Below are positions 1-4,847 of a stretch of DNA of 5,083 bases, in pieces; the stretch's first letter is position 1; each line of letters begins with the position of its first letter. The stretch covers positions 1 to 5,083 of the forward strand of contig QHZV01000396.1 in NCBI GenBank assembly GCA_003224785.1, given 5' to 3'. A model generated the notes under the pieces. It was not told the origin of the DNA, made no database searches, and saw nothing but the letters and a program-made list of their open reading frames with translations. The stretch is from Acidobacteriota bacterium (GTDB lineage: Bacteria; Acidobacteriota; Terriglobia; Terriglobales; Acidobacteriaceae). The translations under genes were made by a program, and so were the position numbers.

Positions 1-1024
1 CAAGCTCAAAACGCTTTTTCAGCCGCAAAAACGGACTTTCCAGGAACTTGTAAGAGGCTGCAGCCAGAACAATAGTGATACTGAAAGCCAATGCCTCTCG
101 CGCGATCAGATGCGGGAGGCCAGACCGAACGAAGTCGAGCTTCTCTGCCAGAAAGCTGCCCAATGTGTGGTACACGTAAAGCCCGTAGGAAATCTTCCCC
201 AAATATACGAGCACCCCGGGAGGACGAACAGAGGTACCCAAAACTGCAAGAAGGATCAGGGCGCAACCGGCAGCCACGAGGGGGAACCCCACCAGAGTAG
301 GAAACCATTGCAGCGAATTGGGCCCCTGAATCCTCCAAACATTTGCGACTAGCACGAGTGGCGCCACGCCGGCCAACAGCATGCCTAGCCGGACGACAAG
401 TCTGAAACGCGGTACACCGCCCTGTAAAACTGTTGCGATGAGGATTCCCGCGGCAATCGGATCCAAACGGGTCAAGCTGTTACACCATACCGAAAAAACG
501 CCTCGATGGGTGGCGACCATTAGAACGCGAACGGCGCTCGATACCACGAGCATTGCCATGGCAGCCAGTAAAACGCGGAACCCGGAAAGCACGCGTACGA
601 TCGGAGGCCATAGCAGATAGAACTGCTCCTCAATAGACACCGTCCACAACGGGATAGCAATGGTACGCAGTGGCCAGCCCCAAGCCACAACACTCCAGTT
701 TCCCGCCAAAAGAAGAAACGCTGCAGCATACCGCCAAGTGAAACCGTGCTGGCGATTCAAGGGCGGAAAGAGCGCGAGACCGATCGCAAAAAAATAGAGA
801 GGCCAAATGCGCAGAATGCGACGCCAGTAAAAGGCGCGTACGTCTAAATAACCAAACTGCTCTTTTTCGCACAACAGCAATTCAGCGATCAGGTAGGCGC
901 TAAGCACAAAAAAGAGATCTACTCCAAATACTCCGGCGCGTTCGGCAACTTGCTCGCTTTCAGGCGCGCTGGGAAATGAGATTGGCTGGGGCATGAGCAC
1001 GAGCACGACGGGGATAGCGGGCAC
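1..1024 (-). CDS. Acyltransferase-3 (OafA-like) membrane protein, 3' end outside window
   Basis: Integral membrane O-acyltransferase of the acyltransferase-3 family, which moves acetyl or other acyl groups onto sugars of surface polysaccharides or similar acceptors; the acceptor here cannot be told. The frame is open for 341 codons without a stop and runs off the left edge. Family blocks seen: GVFGVDLFFVLSAYLI (residues 31-46), RAFYWRRILRIWPLYFF (near 70-86), LWTVSIEEQFYLLWP (126-140), TRLDPIAAGILIA (near 189-201), YLGKISYGLYVYH (274-286) and SYKFLESPFLRLKKRF at the very end, which is where these proteins usually stop, so little is missing. The GTG at 1024 is chosen because GGAGG (1033-1037) lies 8 nt before it; ATG at 994 is the only nearby ATG. 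Oddity: with the GTG start, the first membrane segment has Pro2 and Gln13 where the family has Arg and His (R-X10-H). The gene may be inactive, or its true 5' end may be lost. Family assignment is very sure, activity is not. Confidence 0.9.
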   Translation of the reverse strand, partial: MPAIPVVLVLMPQPISFPSAPESEQVAERAGVFGVDLFFVLSAYLIAELLLCEKEQFGYLDVRAFYWRRILRIWPLYFFAIGLALFPPLNRQHGFTWRYAAAFLLLAGNWSVVAWGWPLRTIAIPLWTVSIEEQFYLLWPPIVRVLSGFRVLLAAMAMLVVSSAVRVLMVATHRGVFSVWCNSLTRLDPIAAGILIATVLQGGVPRFRLVVRLGMLLAGVAPLVLVANVWRIQGPNSLQWFPTLVGFPLVAAGCALILLAVLGTSVRPPGVLVYLGKISYGLYVYHTLGSFLAEKLDFVRSGLPHLIAREALAFSITIVLAAASYKFLESPFLRLKKRFEL

Positions 1025-1032
1025 TATCCCCG

Positions 1033-1051
1033 CCTCCGTCGGGCAAGTATA
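1033..1051 (-). promoter_or_regulatory. Putative -10 box and ribosome binding site of the acyltransferase gene
   Basis: On the minus strand TATACT (1046-1051, five of six matches to the -10 consensus) is followed by GGAGG (1033-1037), 8 nt before the GTG at 1024. I see no good -35 box at 16-18 bp. A start point about 7 nt after the -10 would give a short leader of about 15 nt. The ribosome site is convincing; the promoter is tentative. Confidence 0.45.
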
Positions 1052-1084
1052 ACCGGCGCGCCAACATCAACGAAACGCCTTCCG

Positions 1085-1093
1085 TGCTACGCT
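1085..1093 (+). promoter_or_regulatory. Putative relic promoter box TGCTACGCT before the EamA pseudogene
   Basis: TGCTACGCT fits the extended -10 pattern TGnTAnnnT and lies 19 nt before the codon aligned with the EamA start. The intact copy has the related TGCTAACCT (3021-3029) 15 nt before its ATG, both inside a shared CCGTGCTA. The duplication therefore seems to have included upstream DNA. A functional promoter is not shown. Confidence 0.3.
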
Positions 1094-1112
1094 TCAGAAA
1101 TTCTCCGCGATC

Positions 1113-1421
1113 ATTGCTGAACAAGCGCACGCCGCAATTTACGCTCTCGGCACCGTGTGCTGCTGAGGAGTGAGCGATTTCCTGGGCGGATATACATCGC
1201 GGCGATTCAATTCGTTTTGTTGCCGATGCTGGGCCACGCTGCATTGGGCGATGCCGGCCGGCGCTCGGGCGGAACCGCCTTTGCCTTGTTTTATCGCGCG
1301 CTGTCCCAGGGGAACATGGGGCGGGCGGCGCCGGTTTCAACCGTGCTCGGAGCTGCAATTCCGGCAGCGTTCGCCGTAATAACGACCGAAGGTCTTCCAC
1401 ATCCAATCTCAATCGCCGGTT
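1113..1421 (+). pseudogene. Decayed N-terminal fragment of an EamA/DMT transporter, paralog of the gene at 3045
   Basis: Translated piecewise, this stretch matches residues 1 to about 126 of the intact EamA transporter at 3045-3884: YALGTVCC, then [17 protein letters not shown], a fragment around WAMPAGA, then [18 protein letters not shown] and APVSTVLGAAIP. Nucleotide similarity is plain throughout. At least six lesions are visible: ATT (1113-1115) where the intact copy has ATG; TGA (1164-1166) in place of the Trp18 codon; a 1-bp loss near 1215; a deletion of about 68 bp at 1240; another 1-bp loss near 1265; and abrupt loss of similarity at about 1421, so the second EamA half is absent. At the nucleotide level the intact gene's gctgggccac motif is preserved just before the 68-bp deletion. 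The remnant cannot make a transporter. It could be a degraded tandem duplicate or an older copy replaced by the downstream gene. Confidence 0.9.
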
Positions 1422-1422
1422 A

Positions 1423-1488
1423 CTGGACGGCTAAATGGGCAAAATCCGCCGAAAGAATGGATGGCGCAAGCTCAATCAAGGTGCACAT
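1423..1488 (-). pseudogene. rpe: Truncated 5' end of ribulose-phosphate 3-epimerase gene
   Basis: Read on the minus strand from ATG at 1488, the 22 codons give MCTLIELAPSILSADFAHLA followed by VQ and then a TAA at 1420-1422. ELAPSILSADFAHL is the hallmark start of ribulose-phosphate 3-epimerase, the pentose phosphate and Calvin cycle enzyme that interconverts ribulose 5-phosphate and xylulose 5-phosphate; Ser10 and Asp14 of this piece lie in its first beta strand near the active site. The normal protein is about 220 residues, so some 90 percent is missing. The break coincides with the end of EamA similarity on the other strand, so the two shards are joined at one breakpoint. It cannot encode an enzyme; a full rpe is expected elsewhere in the genome. 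The match is short but highly characteristic. Confidence 0.82.
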
Positions 1489-1510
1489 GGGTTCAAACCA
1501 ACAAGATAAA

Positions 1511-1550
1511 TGAGCTAGGAGCTCAGGAGAACGCGCTAGAAGATTCTAGC
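1511..1550. repeat. Two adjacent inverted repeats
   Basis: TGAGCT-AGG-AGCTCA (1511-1525, 6-bp arms) is followed 9 bp later by GCTAGAA-GA-TTCTAGC (1535-1550, 7-bp arms with a 2-bp centre). Both are perfect and share CTAG/GAGCT-like elements. They lie in the leader and -10 region of the rpe remnant on the minus strand and about 75 bp before the -35 of the Gln-rich gene on the plus strand. They could be operator sites or a weak hairpin, but arms this short also occur by chance. Confidence 0.35.
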
Positions 1551-1551
1551 A
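1543..1551 (-). promoter_or_regulatory. Putative extended -10 promoter of the rpe remnant
   Basis: The minus strand reads TGCTAGAAT, an extended -10 element (TGn plus TAGAAT, five of six consensus matches). Transcription would start near 1536 and give a leader of about 48 nt to the rpe ATG at 1488. No good -35 is visible at the right distance, which extended -10 promoters do not need. If active it would drive antisense RNA across the EamA remnant. Confidence 0.4.
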
Positions 1552-1624
1552 CGCAGTGGGTTTGCAACGAAGGTGTGCGCACTGAGGCTGGCGATAACAC
1601 TTCTTTGCAGAATCTCTACGTACT

Positions 1625-1653
1625 TTGACATTATTCCGGAGTAGGCTTTTAAG
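1625..1653 (+). promoter_or_regulatory. Putative sigma70-type promoter of the Gln-rich secreted protein
   Basis: A perfect -35 TTGACA (1625-1630) is followed after a 17-bp spacer by TTTAAG (1648-1653, four of six -10 matches). The start point would be near 1660, giving a leader of about 90 nt to the preferred ATG at 1751. This is the best-looking promoter in the window. Confidence 0.5.
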
Positions 1654-1738
1654 CGGTCGTTAGCGTCTAACTGAGTTGAACAACGGCGTGGAACCCGACG
1701 CGCAAGTGTTCTTAAAGGCTTCCCAATCCGGGCAGCGC

Positions 1739-1742
1739 GAGG
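1739..1742 (+). promoter_or_regulatory. Ribosome binding site that decides the ATG at 1751
   Basis: GAGG at 1739-1742 lies 8 nt before ATG 1751. The upstream in-frame TTG at 1676 has no such site and would put 25 polar residues in front of the signal peptide, so ATG 1751 is preferred. Confidence 0.55.
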
Positions 1743-1750
1743 TGGCGACT

Positions 1751-2878
1751 ATGGCAGCATGTGGAACTCATCAGCGGGCTACATTCTCAATTTCCAAATC
1801 TTTTTGTGAGAAATGCAAGCGAATCCCAGTGCTCGCGGTTTGCGTGGCACTGACGTTGGTTCCCACAACGCCGGTACTTGGGCAATCCAGTCAGCAGCAA
1901 GAACAGCAGCAGCGCGAGCAACAGCAACGTGACCAGCAGCAGCGGGAACAACAACAACGTGATCAACAGCAACGCGATCAGCAACAGCGGGAACAGCGGG
2001 AGCGTGAGCAGCAGCAACGCGACCAGCAAGAACGTGAGCAACGACAGCGTGACCAGCAACAGCGCGAACAGCAAGAGCGTGATCAACAGCAACGCGATCA
2101 GCAACAGCGGGAACAGGTAGAACGTCAAAGAGAGTTGCCTAACACCTCTTCAACCGGTACCTCCTCTAGCTCCCGCGCTGTGCAATCTTCCGAATCCGAT
2201 GTCCACCGCGCTACCTCCGTCCCAAACGCTTCTCAAGTGGCAGGAAAAGCTAGCCCATCTGTGCCTGTTGCAAAAACCGTAGCGAAGGACAATGAAACGC
2301 GCCCGCCTAACCCGGCGCGGGACGGCAGACTCTGCGCAGACGGGCCGTGCAAAGAAGCTGAGCCGAAGCCGGTCCCATCCGACCTGCACCCCAGGATTTG
2401 CAAAGACGGACCTTGCCCAGCATGTCCTCCGGGGCAGTCACGCACCAAGGATGGTTCCTGCGCTGCCCCGGCTGCTACGAAAGTAGTTGCGAATCCCGCA
2501 GCCGCGAAACCGGGCGCAGCCATGCAGCTTTGCCCAGCCGGACAAGTCTGGAATGGTCTTCAGTGTGCGCTGGCCGGCACGCAGCTGTGTATGCCCGGCC
2601 AGACCTTGGTTGGTGCTACGTGCCAGGTGGATTGCACGTCACCCACTGCGGGTGCGCAGAATTTGATCATGGAGCTCAGGAACGCGCGGCAGAAGAAGGA
2701 TGCTTACCGAGTACGAGGGGTATTTGGCTGGCGTCCCTGCGCAATGCGGGCTGCCCGATCCGATTACAATTTAGGTGCGAGCCAGCGACGCTCATCTACG
2801 GTTGCAGGTTCAAGCGCTTCAACAAAGCCAGATACCCAGGTTCGGAATGCAGCGAATCAAATTCCGGACGGCGCATAA
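1751..2878 (+). CDS. Secreted Gln/Arg/Glu-repeat protein with Cys-repeat C-terminal half; 3' end probably frameshifted
   Basis: Function unknown. From ATG 1751 the frame gives 375 residues. Order: basic n-region and hydrophobic stretch (residues 25-43) with a likely signal peptidase site after VLG44; fifteen pentapeptide units of the type QQR(E/D)Q (48-122), highly charged and probably helical or coiled-coil; a Ser/Thr-rich linker (130-192); two C-x-DGPC elements (Cys195/200 and Cys217/222); and three repeats starting CPPGQ, CPAGQ or CMPGQ, each closed by a Cys 11-12 residues later (225/237, 261/272, 280/291). Paired cysteines suit an oxidised, exported protein. After NLIMELRNARQKKD (ending at 317) the frame turns into 58 basic, low-complexity residues. 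In the +1 frame, 2700-2774 reads LTEYEGYLAGVPAQCG then LPDPITI and a TAG, which looks like the natural end of such proteins as I remember them. I infer a deletion or frameshift near 2700. Similar Cys-Pro-x-Gly-Gln proteins are common in Acidobacteriota by recollection only. No neighbour hints at its job. Confidence 0.72.
   Translation: MAACGTHQRATFSISKSFCEKCKRIPVLAVCVALTLVPTTPVLGQSSQQQEQQQREQQQRDQQQREQQQRDQQQRDQQQREQREREQQQRDQQEREQRQRDQQQREQQERDQQQRDQQQREQVERQRELPNTSSTGTSSSSRAVQSSESDVHRATSVPNASQVAGKASPSVPVAKTVAKDNETRPPNPARDGRLCADGPCKEAEPKPVPSDLHPRICKDGPCPACPPGQSRTKDGSCAAPAATKVVANPAAAKPGAAMQLCPAGQVWNGLQCALAGTQLCMPGQTLVGATCQVDCTSPTAGAQNLIMELRNARQKKDAYRVRGVFGWRPCAMRAARSDYNLGASQRRSSTVAGSSASTKPDTQVRNAANQIPDGA
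1892..2116 (+). repeat. Fifteen 15-bp tandem units encoding QQR(E/D)Q pentads
   Basis: The array is exactly 225 bp, in frame, and each 15-bp unit encodes a pentapeptide. Third-codon-position variation is considerable, so it is not a fresh expansion, except for a perfect 39-bp direct repeat at 1958-1996 and 2078-2116. These lie 120 bp (eight units) apart. The E/D order of units 2-7 (E D E D D E) is repeated by units 10-15, suggesting one block duplication. Confidence 0.9.
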
Positions 2879-2972
2879 AAACGTCCACATCGCCAGGGTC
2901 CTCGTCAGCCATTTGCTCGAGTGCGCGGATGGCCCGATCCTTCTCCCCAGCGCGGCTTCGGCGAAGCTTTCC
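2796..2972 (-). pseudogene. C-terminal remnant of a TPR-type protein
   Basis: The minus strand holds 58 codons closed by TAG (2796-2798): RAGEKDRAIRALEQM, an acidic loop, a segment with RRPEFDSLHSEPGYLA, and the end LLKRLNLQP. The pattern AGEKDRAI-x-x-LE, then a PxFDSLxSxPxxxALLKRLNL block, is the usual final part of the long TPR-bearing proteins of Acidobacteriota, often serine/threonine kinases or winged-helix regulators; this rests on remembered family patterns. There is no start codon context, and the frame is closed upstream by TGA (2973-2975), so everything before the last repeat is gone. It overlaps antisense with the last 83 bp of the frame of the Gln-rich gene, but clears that gene's presumed original stop (2774) by 21 bp, consistent with two formerly convergent genes. 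It cannot be expressed as a useful protein. Confidence 0.68.
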
Positions 2973-3020
2973 TCAGCATCCTGTGGCTTGTTAGGCGATG
3001 CTATGAGGAAGTGAAGCCCG

Positions 3021-3029
3021 TGCTAACCT
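3021..3029 (+). promoter_or_regulatory. Putative extended -10 box of the EamA transporter gene
   Basis: TGCTAACCT lies 15 nt before the ATG at 3045 and is shared in pattern and position with the box before the EamA pseudogene. Only TA...T of the -10 hexamer matches, and no Shine-Dalgarno sequence lies between it and the ATG, so transcripts would have a very short leader. Weak on its own; the conservation between copies is the main support. Confidence 0.3.
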
Positions 3030-3044
3030 CGGTAAACATTCCTT

Positions 3045-3884
3045 ATGTCTGCGCAATTCACTTCGGCGTTCTACGCCCTCGGCACCGTTTGCTGCTGGGG
3101 AGTGAGTGACTTTCTCGGCGGATATACCGCGCGCAAATTCAATTCATTTTTATTGGCTACGCTGGGCCACGCCGGCGGATTCACCCTAGTATTCGCAATC
3201 GCGGCCGGTAATCACTTGCCGATGCCGGCAAGCCGAAGCATGGCTTGGGCGATGGCGGCAGGCGCATGCGGTGGAACGGCACTGGCATTGTTTTATCGAG
3301 CACTTTCGCAGGGGAATATGGGATTGGCCGCGCCTGTCTCCACTGTGATCGGAGCGGCGATCCCAACTGTGTTCGCTATGTTCACCGAAGGGTCCCCGCG
3401 ACCTTTGACGGTAGCCGGGTTCGCATTGGCCTTGGTGGGAATCTGGCTCATCTCACGTCCGGAAGAGTCTGGGCGTCCGCAAGGTTTGGGATTGGCATTC
3501 ATCTCTGGACTAGGATTCGCCGGATTCTATATCTGCATGAAGTTGGCCGGGAGCGGAGCGGTACCGTGGCTTGCGGCTTCGTCTCGGGGAGCGTCGCTGG
3601 TTCTGACGGCCGCCATCACGTTAGCTGGTAGCAAATTTCGGCCGTTCTACACCGTTGGGGCGTTCGTTGGCATTTTTGCGGGATGTCTGGACGTCTCCGG
3701 AACCATGCTCTTCATTCGCGCCGCGCAGACTGGCAGACTCGACGCTACGGTCGTGCTTACGTCTTTGTATCCGGTCATCACCGTCTTATTAGCGCGAGCA
3801 GTCTTGAAGGAACGATTCACGGCTTGGAAGACTGCAGGAATGGCGGCCGCGTTGGCGGCGGTGCCCATGATTGCGCGGGGATAG
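3045..3884 (+). CDS. EamA-family (DMT superfamily) transporter
   Basis: Inner-membrane transporter of the drug/metabolite superfamily, 279 residues, the normal length for a ten-helix protein made of two EamA repeats. Hydrophobic segments lie roughly at 8-27, 33-54, 66-86, 92-113 and 121-138 (first repeat), and at 147-167, 175-195, 202-225, 233-252 and 260-277 (second). Family landmarks are [20 protein letters not shown] (81-100) at the end of helix 3 and start of helix 4, and [20 protein letters not shown] (240-259) with the conserved Glu256 near the end of the second repeat. Substrate cannot be inferred. ATG 3045 is the only start, since an in-frame TGA lies at 3012-3014; there is no Shine-Dalgarno sequence. 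A decayed copy of its first half lies at 1113-1421. The ABC ATPase follows 91 bp downstream on the same strand. No lesion is visible in this copy. Confidence 0.92.
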   Translation: MSAQFTSAFYALGTVCCWGVSDFLGGYTARKFNSFLLATLGHAGGFTLVFAIAAGNHLPMPASRSMAWAMAAGACGGTALALFYRALSQGNMGLAAPVSTVIGAAIPTVFAMFTEGSPRPLTVAGFALALVGIWLISRPEESGRPQGLGLAFISGLGFAGFYICMKLAGSGAVPWLAASSRGASLVLTAAITLAGSKFRPFYTVGAFVGIFAGCLDVSGTMLFIRAAQTGRLDATVVLTSLYPVITVLLARAVLKERFTAWKTAGMAAALAAVPMIARG

Positions 3885-3904
3885 CGCAACCCACCTCATT
3901 GCCT

Positions 3905-3926
3905 TTTACCCAGTAAATCAATTTAC
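3905..3926. repeat. Triple TTTAC/GTAAA half-sites between the EamA and ABC genes
   Basis: TTTAC (3905-3909), GTAAA (3913-3917) and ATTTAC (3921-3926) alternate in orientation with 3-bp gaps; the right pair forms the perfect inverted repeat GTAAAT-CA-ATTTAC. It is AT-rich within GC-richer DNA and sits 50 bp before the ABC start, as an operator might. It has no poly-T run and too small a stem to be a convincing terminator. Confidence 0.3.
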
Positions 3927-3975
3927 CCCGGCAAATGGATTCGTAGTCGAGGAACCTGCTGTTAGCATCCTCATT

Positions 3976-4791
3976 GTGCCACTTCTTGAAATCCGCAATC
4001 TGACCAAAGTTTTCGCGCTGGGCGAGTCTGCCTTTGGTGGCCGAGCAAGGGGAGAACTCCGAGCAGTAGATGACGTTTCGCTCGATATTCATGCGGGCGA
4101 GACGCTCGGTCTGGTCGGGGAATCGGGATCAGGGAAAAGCACGATCGGAAGGCTCATCTTGCGATTGATTGAGCCGACCTCCGGCAGCGTGAACTTCGAT
4201 GGGCACGAACTGTTAAAGGCCAATCGCGGCGAGTTACGCCAGCTGCGACGTCACATGCAAGTCATTTTTCAGGACCCGTTCAGTTCGCTCGACCCGCGGA
4301 TGAGGGTTGAGGAATTGATCGCAGAGCCGTTGGTGATTCACACCAACGGGGGTTCCCGGCTTCTCGCCGGCGTTGCGAGAAGTGGGATTCGATCTCGGCT
4401 CGAAGAACTCCTGAAAGCAGTGGGCCTTGATCAGTCTGCGGTGCGCCGCTATCCCCACGACTTCAGCGGGGGCCAGCGGCAGCGCATCGTGATCGCTCGA
4501 GCCTTGGCGTTGAGGCCGAAGTTCATTGTCTGCGACGAGCCAGTTTCGGCCCTCGATGTCAGCGTGGGCGCCCAGATAGTAAACCTCCTGGCACAATTGC
4601 AGCGCGAGTTCGGATTGACCTACCTATTCATTTCGCATTCCATGCCGATCGTGCGCCATCTCTCGACGAGGATCGCGGTGATGTACCGGGGCAAGATCGT
4701 CGAGATTAATTCAACCGATCAGATCACCGAGAACCCGCAACATCCCTATACCAAGGCTTTGCTGGAAGCGACTCCGGAAATTGTCGTCTAG
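3976..4791 (+). CDS. OppF/DppF-type ABC transporter ATP-binding protein
   Basis: Cytoplasmic ATPase of a peptide/nickel-type (Opp/Dpp) ABC importer or related system, 271 residues from the GTG at 3976. All nucleotide-binding motifs are present: Walker [10 protein letters not shown] (48-56), Q-loop Gln99 in [13 protein letters not shown], signature SGGQRQR (164-170), Walker B FIVCDEP with Asp187/Glu188, D-loop SALD (191-194) and switch His221. The first residues ([11 protein letters not shown]) and the late [16 protein letters not shown] are typical of this subfamily; the usual C-terminal oligopeptide-transport extension is nearly absent. The start is chosen by family alignment; upstream in-frame TTG 3871 would add 35 unrelated residues overlapping EamA. 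There is no good Shine-Dalgarno site (GAGGA at 3949-3953 is too far). Permease, binding protein and second ATPase are not in the window. SHS replaces the commoner SHD after the switch His. Probably intact; substrate unknown. Confidence 0.9.
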   Translation: MPLLEIRNLTKVFALGESAFGGRARGELRAVDDVSLDIHAGETLGLVGESGSGKSTIGRLILRLIEPTSGSVNFDGHELLKANRGELRQLRRHMQVIFQDPFSSLDPRMRVEELIAEPLVIHTNGGSRLLAGVARSGIRSRLEELLKAVGLDQSAVRRYPHDFSGGQRQRIVIARALALRPKFIVCDEPVSALDVSVGAQIVNLLAQLQREFGLTYLFISHSMPIVRHLSTRIAVMYRGKIVEINSTDQITENPQHPYTKALLEATPEIVV

Positions 4792-4838
4792 AAATTCGAC
4801 ATACCCGATACTTCCGGTTTATCCTTCCTTCCACACTT

Positions 4839-4843
4839 GGAGG
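4839..4843 (+). promoter_or_regulatory. Ribosome binding site of the DinB-like gene
   Basis: GGAGG at 4839-4843 stands 4 nt before ATG 4848, close but workable. A weak promoter candidate lies in the 56-bp gap: TCGACA (4796-4801, five of six -35 matches) 17 bp before TTATCC; its -10 is poor, so transcription could equally come from the ABC gene. Confidence 0.6.
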
Positions 4844-4847
4844 ACTT

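Noticed and set aside
960..1412. Minus-strand frame of 150 codons over the EamA remnant and acyltransferase start
   Set aside because: Arg/Ala/Pro-rich shadow of other frames without family resemblance, except a short RRLYLPDGGG stretch noted as a possible frameshift clue.
1490..1499. GGTTCAAACC resembling a tRNA T-loop
   Set aside because: The flanking bases cannot form the T stem, and there is no acceptor stem or anticodon arm nearby.
1511..1550. Rho-independent terminator from the paired inverted repeats
   Set aside because: Stems are 6-7 bp with no following T-run on either strand.
1676..1750. TTG start at 1676 giving a 400-residue Gln-rich protein
   Set aside because: No ribosome site, and it puts 25 polar residues before the signal peptide; ATG 1751 has GAGG at good spacing.
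1892..2116. CRISPR-like regular repeats
   Set aside because: Units are 15 bp, contiguous, without spacers and in frame with a protein.
1787..2128. Minus-strand Leu-rich frame antisense to the pentad array, resembling a membrane protein
   Set aside because: CAG/CAA-rich repeats read backwards give Leu-rich shadows (CTG, TTG). There is no ribosome site, and the plus frame has a signal peptide and Cys repeats.
3871..3975. N-terminal extension of the ABC ATPase from TTG 3871
   Set aside because: The extra 35 residues overlap the EamA 3' end and do not resemble the family, which begins at LLEIRNLTK just after GTG 3976.
3817..4092. Minus-strand frame of 91 codons spanning the EamA-ABC gap
   Set aside because: Most of it is antisense to two well-supported genes; the part in the gap (around [11 protein letters not shown]) looks protein-like but I recognise no family.
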